A DNA stretch of 64,000 bases from CAIWHR01 sp963788185. GTDB lineage: Bacteria; Pseudomonadota; Gammaproteobacteria; Burkholderiales; Casimicrobiaceae. Both the position numbers and the translations under genes were made by a program. Shown here one piece after another: positions 1 through 7,321 of this stretch. The stretch is from assembly GCA_963788185.1 (NCBI GenBank), contig CAWBGE010000024.1, positions 62,001 to 126,000 on the forward strand. The letters run 5' to 3'. Position 1 is the first letter of the stretch. Each line of letters begins with the position of its first letter. The notes beneath the pieces are model-generated. The model was given only the letters and a program-made list of their open reading frames with translations, was not told the DNA's origin and made no database searches.

Positions 1-633
1 TTCGTTCTTGCGAGCAGCGTCAAGGTCAACGGCGAGGCCAGCCCGCCGGGCCGGCCGTTCCGGCCCGACGATGCGCCCGCGCCGGCCGATGCCTACGCGC
101 GATCGAAGCACGACGCGGAGCGCGAGCTTCGCGCGGCCGTTGCCGGAACCGCGACGACGGCGTCGATGCTGCGCCTGCCGCTGGTTTATGGTCCGGGCGT
201 GCGCGCGAATTTTCTGGCACTGATCGATGCAGTTGCGCGCCGGCAGTGGCTGCCGCTGGGCGCGCTCTCCGCTCGCCGCAGCCTGCTCTACACAGGCAAT
301 CTCGTCACCGCCATCGATGCAGCCGTCGACGTTCCCGTGCCGCTCGCAGGCGTGCACTTCGTCGCCGACGAGCCGCCGGTGACGGTGCCAGACCTGATTC
401 GCGGCATAGGCACTGCGCTCGCGGTGCCGGCGCGACTCTTTCCGGTCCCCGCCGCCTTGCTGCGTTGGGGGGGCAGGGTCGCAGGGCGTCGCGATGCGGT
501 CGCGCGCCTGACCGAGTCGCTGGTCGTCGATGGCGGGAGCTTCCGGGCAGCAACCGGCTGGACACCGGCCTGCTCGCTGCAGGAGGGTCTGGCCGACACG
601 ATGCGGTGGTGGCGCGCGCGGCACGCGCTGTAG
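1..633 (+). CDS. NAD-dependent epimerase/dehydratase, C-terminal part (5' end outside window)
   Basis: The reading frame is open from base 1, so the Rossmann NAD-binding N-terminus lies upstream. The visible 210 residues carry the catalytic features of extended short-chain dehydrogenases acting on nucleotide sugars: a Ser-Ser pair at residues 5-6 (SSVKVNGE), Y32-x3-K36 (YARSK), and the substrate-loop motif RLPLVYGPGVRANF at about residues 58-71. The family interconverts or oxidises sugars bound to UDP or GDP, usually for surface polysaccharide. The exact substrate cannot be read from this fragment. The neighbouring genes downstream are housekeeping and give no clue. Confidence 0.85.
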   Translation, partial: FVLASSVKVNGEASPPGRPFRPDDAPAPADAYARSKHDAERELRAAVAGTATTASMLRLPLVYGPGVRANFLALIDAVARRQWLPLGALSARRSLLYTGNLVTAIDAAVDVPVPLAGVHFVADEPPVTVPDLIRGIGTALAVPARLFPVPAALLRWGGRVAGRRDAVARLTESLVVDGGSFRAATGWTPACSLQEGLADTMRWWRARHAL

Positions 634-650
634 GCGCGCCGCGCCGAACT

Positions 651-713
651 TCTGCAGGAGCGGCTGCAGCCGCGATTGCCCGGTGCGCCGCCTGGTTCGC
701 GGCTGAAGGCGCC
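651..713. repeat. REP-like palindromic element
   Basis: TCTGCAGGAGCGGCTGCAGCCGCGA (651-675) is itself a stem with arms GCGGCTG and CAGCCGC. It is followed by an opposed half, TTCGCGGCTGAAGGCGCC (696-713). Close relatives of this sequence occur at three other intergenic sites in the window (42055, 52073 and 61783), so it is a dispersed family rather than a local hairpin. It fills the gap between the epimerase and rph and could act as a weak terminator. Confidence 0.6.
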
Positions 714-740
714 CCGGCAAGCTTCCTCTCGGTGCGAGGC

Positions 741-746
741 TATAAT
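741..746 (+). promoter_or_regulatory. -10 element of the rph promoter
   Basis: A perfect TATAAT lies 27 bases before the rph ATG at 774, the right distance for a short leader. No convincing -35 hexamer is visible 16-18 bases upstream, where the sequence is GC-rich and close to the repeat at 651-713. The assignment rests on the consensus -10 alone. Confidence 0.5.
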
Positions 747-773
747 CGCTGCCGTCCAATCCGAGAAGCCACC

Positions 774-1505
774 ATGACCCCGCGTCCCTCCGGCCGTAAT
801 GCCGACCAGCTCCGATCCTTGCGCATCACCCGTCACTTCACCAGGCACGCCGAAGGTTCGGTGCTGATCGAGGCGGGCAATACGACGGTGCTTTGCACTG
901 CCAGCGTCGAGGAAGGCGTGCCGTCGTTCCTCAAGGGCAAGGGGCAGGGCTGGCTCACTGCCGAGTACGGGATGCTGCCGCGCGCCACGCACACGCGCAC
1001 GCGGCGCGAGGCCGCCGAGGGCAGGCAGTCCGGCCGCACGCAGGAGATCCAGCGCCTCATCGGACGCGCGCTGCGCGCGGTCACCGATCTCAACGAGCTG
1101 GGCGAGCGGACGATCAAGATCGACTGCGACGTCCTGCAGGCCGACGGGGGCACGCGCTGTGCGGCAATCACCGGCGCCTGTGTCGCGCTGTCGGACGCCA
1201 TCGCCTGGTGCAAGACGCAAGGGTTCGTCAATGGCGAGCCGCTGAAGGACTTTGTCGCCGGCGTCTCGGTCGGCATGGTCAACGGCAAGCCGGTGCTCGA
1301 CCTCGATTATGCCGAGGACGCGATCTGCGACACCGACATGAACGTGGTCATGACCGGCATCGGGCGCTTCGTCGAAGTCCAGGGCACTGCGGAAGGCCAG
1401 CCGTTCTCCCACGCCGAGATGAACGCCATGGTTGCGCTGGCCGAGAAGGGCATCGAGCACCTGATCGCGGCGCAGATGCAGGCGCTGGGCGCGTTGCCGA
1501 AATAG
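774..1505 (+). CDS. rph: ribonuclease PH
   Basis: This 243-residue protein has the usual length of RNase PH, the phosphorolytic 3'-to-5' exoribonuclease that trims tRNA 3' ends using inorganic phosphate. Family landmarks are all present: the N-terminal RPSGRNADQLR, TAEYGMLPRATHTR, the GRTQEIQRLIGRALR phosphate/RNA-binding segment, and TIKIDCDVLQADGGTR. The ATG at 774 is chosen because the TATAAT at 741 lies just upstream and the protein then begins at the conserved RPSGR block. rdgB follows after 41 bases, a gene order common in Betaproteobacteria. Confidence 0.97.
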   Translation: MTPRPSGRNADQLRSLRITRHFTRHAEGSVLIEAGNTTVLCTASVEEGVPSFLKGKGQGWLTAEYGMLPRATHTRTRREAAEGRQSGRTQEIQRLIGRALRAVTDLNELGERTIKIDCDVLQADGGTRCAAITGACVALSDAIAWCKTQGFVNGEPLKDFVAGVSVGMVNGKPVLDLDYAEDAICDTDMNVVMTGIGRFVEVQGTAEGQPFSHAEMNAMVALAEKGIEHLIAAQMQALGALPK

Positions 1506-1546
1506 CAGCGACCAACCCCTTCGCGCTCCGTTTCGCTTTTCCCGCC

Positions 1547-2143
1547 GTGGTCGAGTTCCCGCGCCTTGTCCTCGCCTCCGGCAACGAAGGCAAGCTGCGC
1601 GAGTTCAGGCGCCTCCTGGCGCCGCTGGGCATCGACGTTGTCCCGCAGGTGGAACTTGGCATTCCCGAAGCGCCCGAGCCCCACATCACCTTCGTCGAGA
1701 ACGCGCTGGCGAAAGCCCGGCACGCCAGCGCGCTCGCGCGGCTGCCGGCGCTGGCCGACGATTCGGGCGTCTGCGTGCGTGCGCTGGGCGGCGCTCCCGG
1801 AGTGCAGAGCGCGCGCTATGCAGGCGACCCGAAGTCCGATGCACGCAACAACGCGAAGCTGATCGCCGAACTCAGGGATGTCGCCGACCGCCGCGCACAT
1901 TACGCATGCGTGCTGGTGCTGGTACGGCATGCGGAGGATCCCGAGCCGCTGATCGCCGAGGGTGCGTGGCATGGCCGCATCATCGACGTGCCGCGCGGGC
2001 AGGGTGGCTTCGGCTACGACCCGCATTTCCTCGACGAGGCGAGTGGCTTGACCGGTGCCGAACTGCCGCTCGCGCGGAAGAACACGATCTCGCACCGCGG
2101 GAAGGCGATGCGCGCGCTTCTCGAGCGATTGCGCGGCGGATGA
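1547..2143 (+). CDS. rdgB: XTP/dITP diphosphatase (RdgB/HAM1 family)
   Basis: This 198-residue cytosolic enzyme hydrolyses dITP, XTP and ITP to monophosphates, keeping deaminated purines out of DNA. Diagnostic segments are LVLASGNEGKLREF at the N-terminus, LADDSGVCVRALGGAPGVQSARYAG in the middle, and GGFGYDPHFL plus ISHRGKAM near the C-terminus. The start is taken as GTG at 1547, since it places the conserved ASGN block at residues 10-13; no ATG is available in frame nearby. Its stop codon overlaps the start of hemW (ATGA), suggesting coupled translation. Confidence 0.95.
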   Translation: MVEFPRLVLASGNEGKLREFRRLLAPLGIDVVPQVELGIPEAPEPHITFVENALAKARHASALARLPALADDSGVCVRALGGAPGVQSARYAGDPKSDARNNAKLIAELRDVADRRAHYACVLVLVRHAEDPEPLIAEGAWHGRIIDVPRGQGGFGYDPHFLDEASGLTGAELPLARKNTISHRGKAMRALLERLRGG

Positions 2144-3381
2144 GCGTTTCGGTGCCGGTGGCGTTCGGCCCGCGGGCGCCGTCGACGCCGCGTTTTGCCG
2201 CGCTGCCGCCGCTCGCGCTTTACGTGCACATCCCGTGGTGCCTGAAGAAGTGCCCTTACTGCGACTTCAATTCGCACGAAATCTCCGCCGACCTCGATGC
2301 CGACCGCTACGTGGAAGCGCTGCTTGCCGATCTCGAAGGCGCATTGCCGTCGATCTGGGGGCGGAAGGCCGTCTCGGTGTTCATCGGCGGCGGGACGCCG
2401 AGCGTATTTCCGGCTGCGGCGATCGACGCCCTGCTCGCAGGCATTCGCGCCCGCGTCGCTCTGCTGCCCGATGCCGAGGTGACGCTGGAAGCGAATCCAG
2501 GCACCTTCGAGCGCGAGAAGTTCGCCGGCTTTCGTGCTGCCGGCGTCAACCGGCTGTCGCTCGGCATCCAGAGTTTTTCGGATCGCCATCTGCGTGCACT
2601 GGGACGCGTCCACGACGCGGGCGAGGCGCGCGCTGCCGCGGAGGCGGCGCTGGCAATCTTCGGCAACGTCAACTTCGACCTCATGTTCGCGCTGCCGCAG
2701 CAGACGGTGACGGAGGCGCGCGCGGATGTCGCGGAGGCGCTCGCCTATGCGCCGCCGCACCTGTCGTTCTATCACCTGACGCTGGAACCCAATACGCTGT
2801 TCCACCGCCATCCGCCGCCGCTCCCCGATGACGACGCGAGCGCCGACATCGAGGACGCCGTGCACGCGATGCTGGGCGAGGCGGGGTACCTGCATTACGA
2901 AACCTCGGCGCACGCGCGGCCCGGCAGCGAATGCAGGCACAACCGCAACTACTGGCAGTTCGGCGATTACCTTGGCATTGGCGCCGGTGCGCACTCGAAG
3001 CTTTCGTTCCCCGATCGCATCGTGAGGCAGCAGCGATTCAAGCAGCCACGCCAGTACTTCGGCAAGCTGGCCGCCGGGTCGGCCATCCAGGACGAGCACG
3101 AGGTCGGCCTCGACGACGTCGGATTCGAGTTCATGCTCAACGCGCTGCGGCTCGAGGCCGGCGTGCCCGCGTCGCTGTTCGCGCAGCGCACCGGACTGCC
3201 GCTGGCGCTGATCGCTCCGGAGCTGGCCGCTGCCACCGCGCGCGGGTTGCTCGAACCCGATCCGACGCGGATCCGGCCCACGCCGCTGGGGCGACGGTTC
3301 CTCAACGACCTGCAGGCGCTGTTCCTGCGCGACCCCGGGCCGCCATCGACGTCTGTCATTCACCCGGGAGGGAAGCGATGA
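2140..3381 (+). CDS. hemW: HemW heme chaperone (radical SAM family)
   Basis: A 413-residue HemN-like radical SAM protein. The cluster motif CLKKCPYC is at C34, C38 and C41, lacking the Cys that follows in true coproporphyrinogen oxidase HemN, which is typical of HemW. Other family blocks are FIGGGTPS, EANPGT, NRLSLGIQSF and HNRNYW. HemW binds heme and delivers it to membrane respiratory proteins; these proteins are often mis-annotated as oxygen-independent coproporphyrinogen oxidase. The ATG overlaps the rdgB stop by ATGA and the amidase start overlaps the hemW stop in the same way. Confidence 0.93.
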   Translation: MSVSVPVAFGPRAPSTPRFAALPPLALYVHIPWCLKKCPYCDFNSHEISADLDADRYVEALLADLEGALPSIWGRKAVSVFIGGGTPSVFPAAAIDALLAGIRARVALLPDAEVTLEANPGTFEREKFAGFRAAGVNRLSLGIQSFSDRHLRALGRVHDAGEARAAAEAALAIFGNVNFDLMFALPQQTVTEARADVAEALAYAPPHLSFYHLTLEPNTLFHRHPPPLPDDDASADIEDAVHAMLGEAGYLHYETSAHARPGSECRHNRNYWQFGDYLGIGAGAHSKLSFPDRIVRQQRFKQPRQYFGKLAAGSAIQDEHEVGLDDVGFEFMLNALRLEAGVPASLFAQRTGLPLALIAPELAAATARGLLEPDPTRIRPTPLGRRFLNDLQALFLRDPGPPSTSVIHPGGKR

Positions 3382-4685
3382 AGGTGAGCGATGTCTTTCG
3401 ACTGTCACTGGTTGCGGCAGCGCAGCGGCATGCCGAGGGAGCGCTGTCGGCGGGCGAGCTGGCCGCTTCGCAGCTTGCGCGCGTTGCAGCGACCGATGCC
3501 GACATCGACGCATGGGCGCACCTCGATGCCGGGCACGTGCTGGCCGCGGCAGCGCGCTGCGACGCGGTGCCTGCAAAGTCGCGCGGGCCGCTCGCCGGTA
3601 TCGGCATCGGCGTCAAGGACATCATCGCGACGGCCGAACTGCCGACGCAGATGGGCTCAAGGGTGCATCAGGGCTATCGCCCCGACGCCGATGCCGCATG
3701 CGTGGCGCGCCTCAAGGCAGCCGGCGGCTACGTGTTCGGCAAGACCGTGACCACCGAGTACGCGTTCCTGGATCCCGGCAAGACGAGGAATCCCTGGAAT
3801 CCGGCGCACACTCCGGGCGGCTCATCGTCGGGATCGGCTGCCGCGGTTGCGGCGAGCCATGTCCTCGGTGCGCTTGGCACGCAAACCAACGGCTCGGTGA
3901 TCCGGCCGGCGGCGTACTGCGGCGTCGTCGGCTACAAGCCCACGCGCGGCACGATCCCGCTCGATGGGGTGCACATCTTCAGCGAGACGCTGGATCAGGT
4001 CGGCACTTTGGCGCGCAGCGTCGCCGACGCGGCGCGCCTCGCGCATGCGGTGGCGGAGCCGGGAGCGATCGCTCCCGCGATCGCCCCGTTGTCGCATCCG
4101 CCCCGCCTCGCCTATCTGGGGGGCTTCCCCTGGGTCGAGCTCGATTGCAGCGACGACGATCACGTCGAGGCGGCGGCGACACGGCTGCGCGCGCACGCCG
4201 TCGTCGCGTCCGTCGACCTGCCGGCGGCGTGGCGCAGCGTCGACCGCGTCCATCGCACCATCATGCTGTTCGAAGGTGCGCGCAACCTCGGAGCATTGCA
4301 GCAGCGCGAGCGGGGGAGGCTTTCGCCGAAACTCAACGCGGCGCTGGACGAGGGGCGCACGATCAGCGCCGACGCCTATCGCGCCGCGATCGAGGCGCGC
4401 AGGCGCGCGATCGTCGAGCTGACGGCGTGGATGGCGGGCTTCGATGCCGTGCTCGCGCCTTCCGCGCCGTCGGCCGCGCCGCGAGGGCTGGACTCCACCG
4501 GCGACCCGTCCTGCTGTACGCTGTGGTCGCTGCTGGGCTTTCCGGCGATCACGATTCCGGTCGCGTGCAACGCGGCGGGCCTGCCGATCGGGCTGCAGAT
4601 CGCGGCGGCCGCCGGTGCCGACGATCGGCTGCTGGCGACCGCGGCGTGGTGCGAACAGCGGCTGCCGTTCGCGCCTTTGCCCTGA
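3378..4685 (+). CDS. amidase (amidase-signature family)
   Basis: A 435-residue amidase-signature hydrolase. The Ser-cisSer-Lys triad is readable: K80 in GIGVKD, cis-Ser S149 in TPGGSSSGS, and nucleophile S173 in TQTNGSVIRP. The family hydrolyses amide bonds in small molecules, and it also contains GatA; the absence of GatB or GatC neighbours and a sequence unlike GatA argue for a catabolic amidase of unknown substrate. The start overlaps the hemW stop (ATGA), so it is probably translated from the rph-rdgB-hemW transcript even though no functional link is obvious. Confidence 0.85.
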   Translation: MKVSDVFRLSLVAAAQRHAEGALSAGELAASQLARVAATDADIDAWAHLDAGHVLAAAARCDAVPAKSRGPLAGIGIGVKDIIATAELPTQMGSRVHQGYRPDADAACVARLKAAGGYVFGKTVTTEYAFLDPGKTRNPWNPAHTPGGSSSGSAAAVAASHVLGALGTQTNGSVIRPAAYCGVVGYKPTRGTIPLDGVHIFSETLDQVGTLARSVADAARLAHAVAEPGAIAPAIAPLSHPPRLAYLGGFPWVELDCSDDDHVEAAATRLRAHAVVASVDLPAAWRSVDRVHRTIMLFEGARNLGALQQRERGRLSPKLNAALDEGRTISADAYRAAIEARRRAIVELTAWMAGFDAVLAPSAPSAAPRGLDSTGDPSCCTLWSLLGFPAITIPVACNAAGLPIGLQIAAAAGADDRLLATAAWCEQRLPFAPLP

Positions 4686-4711
4686 TCGGCAGCGAGCCTT
4701 GCGGGCATGAG

Positions 4712-4885
4712 ATGAAACGCGCAAAAAAGCACCTGCCGCCCGAACCGCCCAAGCCGCGCAATCCCGTCGCGCGCTCGCCGCTCCTGGGCAAGGGCGGCGC
4801 GCATGGCAAGACGACGGGCGCCAAGCGGCGCGAAGCCAACGTGCTGGCCGCGCGGCTAACGCGCGATCCGGAGGCACAGCCGTGA
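4712..4885 (+). CDS. small basic conserved-type protein, 57 residues
   Basis: A lysine/arginine-rich 57-residue protein with the block RNPVARSPLLGKGGAHGKT at residues 16-34. Similar tiny basic proteins with an R-N-P-...-LL-x-K-G-G-x-H-x-K pattern are familiar from Burkholderiales genomes but have no known role. It is supported as a gene by its position: 26 bases after the amidase stop and overlapping the GTG of the next gene through its own TGA, a coupling typical of operons. It has no signal peptide or membrane segment. Confidence 0.6.
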   Translation: MKRAKKHLPPEPPKPRNPVARSPLLGKGGAHGKTTGAKRREANVLAARLTRDPEAQP

Positions 4886-5568
4886 AGCGCTGGCCCCATC
4901 ATCCCGAAACGCTGTGCCGCAGCGACCTCGAAGGCGGCCGGATGCGCGATGTCTACGCTGCCGCGATCGACCCGTCGCGGGCATTGAACGACGAGCAGCT
5001 CGCGGCGTCGCTGCAGCAGACATTGCGGTCGAGGCCCGCGGGCGCGGGCTGGTGGATTTTCGCCTACGGGTCGCTGTTGTGGAATCCGCTGTTTCCGGTG
5101 GCCGAGATGCGCGTCGCCAGGCTGCGTGGCTGGCACCGGCGGTTCTGCCTGTGGTCGCTCGCGACGCGCGGGACGCCGGACGCGCCGGGCCTCGTGCTCG
5201 GCCTGGAGCCGGGAGGCTCGTGCCGTGGCGTCGCGTTGCGGTTGCCGGCGCCGCTTGCCCTCGACGAACTGCACCTGCTGTGGCGACGCGAGATGGTGGT
5301 CGGCTCGTATCGTCCGACCTGGATTCGCCTCGATGCGGAGGGGCGGGAAGTCGTCGCGCTCACCTTCGTCGTCCGGCGCGACCATGTGCAATACGCGGGC
5401 AGGCTTTCCCCGGAGCGCGAGGTCGAGGTGCTGGCGCGCGCTGCCGGGGTGTTCGGGTCGTCGCTCGACTACCTCGAACGCACGCGTGTGGCACTCGTCG
5501 CCCACGGCATCGTCGATCCGTATCTCGAGGGGCTTTGCGCGGGCGTGGCGCGGATGCGCAACGGCTGA
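4882..5568 (+). CDS. ChaC-like gamma-glutamylcyclotransferase
   Basis: A 228-residue protein of the ChaC family. The substrate-loop signature FAYGSLLWNP is at residues 60-69, followed by the characteristic LRGWHRRFCLWS segment and, later, VVGSYRPTW and YLERT. ChaC enzymes cleave glutathione to 5-oxoproline and cysteinyl-glycine in the cytosol. The start is GTG at 4882, overlapping the stop of the small gene upstream (GTGA). An N-terminal tail of about 55 residues before the fold is longer than minimal ChaC but common in proteobacterial members. Confidence 0.88.
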   Translation: MKRWPHHPETLCRSDLEGGRMRDVYAAAIDPSRALNDEQLAASLQQTLRSRPAGAGWWIFAYGSLLWNPLFPVAEMRVARLRGWHRRFCLWSLATRGTPDAPGLVLGLEPGGSCRGVALRLPAPLALDELHLLWRREMVVGSYRPTWIRLDAEGREVVALTFVVRRDHVQYAGRLSPEREVEVLARAAGVFGSSLDYLERTRVALVAHGIVDPYLEGLCAGVARMRNG

Positions 5569-5634
5569 TGCCGCGACCCGCAAGTTTGCGTACATGCCGG
5601 GAGCCGCCCGGCATCGACGGCTGCGGGAAACGCG

Positions 5635-6276
5635 TCACCACCGCAACAGGCGCGGACCGGCAGCCGCTCCGACCGCCGCCGGGATCAACATGCCCGACAC
5701 GTACCAAAGGGCCAGAAAGGGCGCCTCGAGCTCCGGGCAGTGCAGCGTGTAGACGAGGGCGCCCACCGCTCCCGCGGCAAGGCCGGCAGCCGCGCCGGAC
5801 AACCGCAAACGCGTCGGTGCAAGGCCCTTCATCAGCCATACGATGGCGGCGAACACCGGCACTGCAAGGAGCGCGATGTTGCGGCTGCATTCGGTCCAGC
5901 TGATGCCACGGACCAGTCCGATCCGGTCCGCGGCATCCGCGCCGAGCAGCACCGCCGCGGCGAGCAGCCACATCGCGAGGATCGGCGCCACGAGGATCGG
6001 TCGCAGCCAGGTGAGCGTCGCACCCGGCCGCGCGAGGCGGGCGACCGCCATCAGCCCGCCGACGGCCAGGGTGGCGCAGAACGTTTCGCGGACCCAGAAC
6101 ATCGGCTCCCGCGCATAGCTTGCAAGTACAGGGTTGACCTGAAGCGTTGCAGCCATCAGCAGCGCCGCGATTGACGCGCCGCCGCCGACCGCGAGCAGAA
6201 AGCGGCGCGCGGGTGCTTTCGCGTCCACTGCGCCGGCCCCGGTCGCCAGCATCGACACCAGATCGTCGGTCTTCAC
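5635..6276 (-). CDS. nrsF: NrsF-type anti-sigma factor (DUF1109), six-helix membrane protein
   Basis: A 213-residue protein made largely of hydrophobic helices, matching the DUF1109/NrsF pattern with an N-terminal TDDLVSML segment. Cysteines in WTEC and in LHCPE fall where NrsF proteins carry the residues thought to sense oxidants or metal; a further Cys is in ETFC. It starts with GTG overlapping the stop of the sigma gene (GTGA), so the two are made together. In Caulobacter the equivalent protein holds SigF inactive at the membrane until stress. Here the divergent bufferin operon is the obvious target. Confidence 0.85.
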   Translation of the reverse strand: MKTDDLVSMLATGAGAVDAKAPARRFLLAVGGGASIAALLMAATLQVNPVLASYAREPMFWVRETFCATLAVGGLMAVARLARPGATLTWLRPILVAPILAMWLLAAAVLLGADAADRIGLVRGISWTECSRNIALLAVPVFAAIVWLMKGLAPTRLRLSGAAAGLAAGAVGALVYTLHCPELEAPFLALWYVSGMLIPAAVGAAAGPRLLRW

Positions 6277-6827
6277 GAGTCGTTCCTTATCCGCGCTGCC
6301 AGCGCCTTCAGCCCCCGGTGCACGCCGATCTTCACGGCGGACTCCGACATGCCCGTGAGCTTTGCAGTCTCGGCCACCGAGAGACCCTCGAGCTTGACGT
6401 GCACAATCGGTAACCGATGCCGGTCAGGCAGGGTGTCGAGCAGCCTGGCCACGTCTCGGCGCGCGTCGGACGCTTCGACGTCGGATTCGACCAGCAACTC
6501 GTTGTCGTCATCCAGCGGATCGTTGAGCAGATCGCGGCGCGCGCGCCGCCGCAGCAAGTCCACGAGCTTGTAGCGCGCGATGGCGTGCAGCCATGCCGTA
6601 AGCGGCTGGTCCGCCGCGTAGGTGTGCCGCTGATTGTGTACGGCGAGCAGCGTTTCCTGCACCAGGTCCTCCACCTCGTCCGGCAGGCGGGTGAGACGCC
6701 TGCGCAGGAAGGCGCGCAAATGCGTGCCCAGTTCCCGCAGGAAGGCGTGATAGGCGACGGCGTCGCCGGCGACGCCGCGAACCAGCAGGTCCCGAAGCCG
6801 GCCTTCGCTCGCATTGCCGCTATCCAC
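6273..6827 (-). CDS. sigF: ECF RNA polymerase sigma factor, SigF/NrsF-associated type
   Basis: A 184-residue ECF sigma factor with region 2 around EDLVQETLLAVHNQRHTY and LTAWLHAIARYKLVDLLRR, and region 4 in LPDRHRLPIVHVKLEGLSVAETAKLTGMSESAVKIGVHRGLK. The frame is open back to 6950 with an ATG at 6851, but a perfect copy of the sigma's own promoter (-35 at 6860-6854, -10 at 6837-6831) lies inside that extension. The first start that can be on the transcript is GTG at 6827, which also gives the usual N-terminal length for the family. Transcription would begin near 6826-6824, so the message is leaderless or nearly so, unless another upstream promoter exists. Confidence 0.85.
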   Translation of the reverse strand: MDSGNASEGRLRDLLVRGVAGDAVAYHAFLRELGTHLRAFLRRRLTRLPDEVEDLVQETLLAVHNQRHTYAADQPLTAWLHAIARYKLVDLLRRRARRDLLNDPLDDDNELLVESDVEASDARRDVARLLDTLPDRHRLPIVHVKLEGLSVAETAKLTGMSESAVKIGVHRGLKALAARIRNDS

Positions 6828-6830
6828 TGT

Positions 6831-6860
6831 TAGTTCGTTGTCCGGGCGCATTCGGTTACA
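6831..6860 (-). promoter_or_regulatory. autoregulated ECF promoter of sigF-nrsF
   Basis: On the minus strand TGTAACC (6860-6854), a 16-base spacer and CGAACTA (6837-6831) reproduce exactly the two boxes and spacing found at the bufferin promoter on the other strand. GTAACC with a CGAA -10 is the known motif type of NrsF-coupled SigF. The box overlaps codons of the longer sigF reading frame and so decides the start codon. Confidence 0.8.
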
Positions 6861-6873
6861 GCCATCGATGGCT
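6860..6873. promoter_or_regulatory. 14-bp perfect palindrome between the divergent promoters
   Basis: AGCCATCGATGGCT is fully self-complementary and sits immediately upstream of the sigF -35 box, in the 34 bases separating the two ECF promoters. It could bind a second, dimeric regulator, or be chance in GC-rich DNA. No family could be assigned. Confidence 0.25.
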
Positions 6874-6894
6874 GCGACGAATTGTGCCCGTCGG

Positions 6895-6924
6895 TGTAAC
6901 CAATTGCCACCGCGGGTCGAACTA
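6895..6924 (+). promoter_or_regulatory. ECF (SigF-type) promoter of the bufferin operon
   Basis: TGTAACC (6895-6901), 16-base spacer, CGAACTA (6918-6924). It matches the sigF promoter on the opposite strand in both boxes and spacing. Transcription should start near 6931, giving a leader of about 60 bases before the first gene. Confidence 0.82.
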
Positions 6925-6992
6925 GCTGACAGACCGCCGGAGGTGTCCACTACCGGGCGGGCGGTCCACTCAACCCCCTGACAGGAGTTCCA

Positions 6993-7295
6993 ATGATGAA
7001 TCGCAACGCAATTGTCGTGACCGCTTTCGCACTCTCCGCACTCGCATCCGGCGCCGCGATGGCCGCGGACAACAAGGACAACGCGATGGGCAAGAAGGGC
7101 GCGACCGAAATGGAAAAGTGCTACGGCGTCGCGCTTGCCGGCAAGAACGACTGCGCCGCAGGCCCCGGCACCACCTGCGCAGGTACGTCGAAGACCGATT
7201 ACCAGGGCAATGCCTGGAAGCAGGTGGCCAAGGGAACGTGCACGACCATCAAGACGCCCAAGGGCATGGGGTCGCTGCAGGCGATCAAGAGCTGA
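6993..7295 (+). CDS. bufA: bufferin-type RiPP precursor (DUF2282)
   Basis: A 100-residue secreted precursor. Residues 1-25 form a signal peptide ending AMAADN. The core carries four cysteines, C43, C54, C62 and C83, in the DUF2282 arrangement EKCYGVALAGKNDC ... GTTCAGTSKTDYQGNAW ... GTC. In characterised bufferins the DUF692 enzyme oxidises cysteines to thiooxazoles that chelate copper, and the product protects against copper stress. AGGAG at 6983-6987 is 8 bases from the second ATG (6996) and 5 from the first, so the true start may be 6996. It is the first gene of a four-gene operon under an ECF promoter. Confidence 0.9.
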   Translation: MMNRNAIVVTAFALSALASGAAMAADNKDNAMGKKGATEMEKCYGVALAGKNDCAAGPGTTCAGTSKTDYQGNAWKQVAKGTCTTIKTPKGMGSLQAIKS

Positions 7296-7321
7296 ATGTC
7301 AGAGAGCCGAAGGAGCGACGC

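Noticed and set aside
6332..6814. Alternative sigma-region frame starting at an out-of-phase ATG
   Set aside because: It lacks sigma domain motifs; the frame ending at 6273 carries complete regions 2 and 4.
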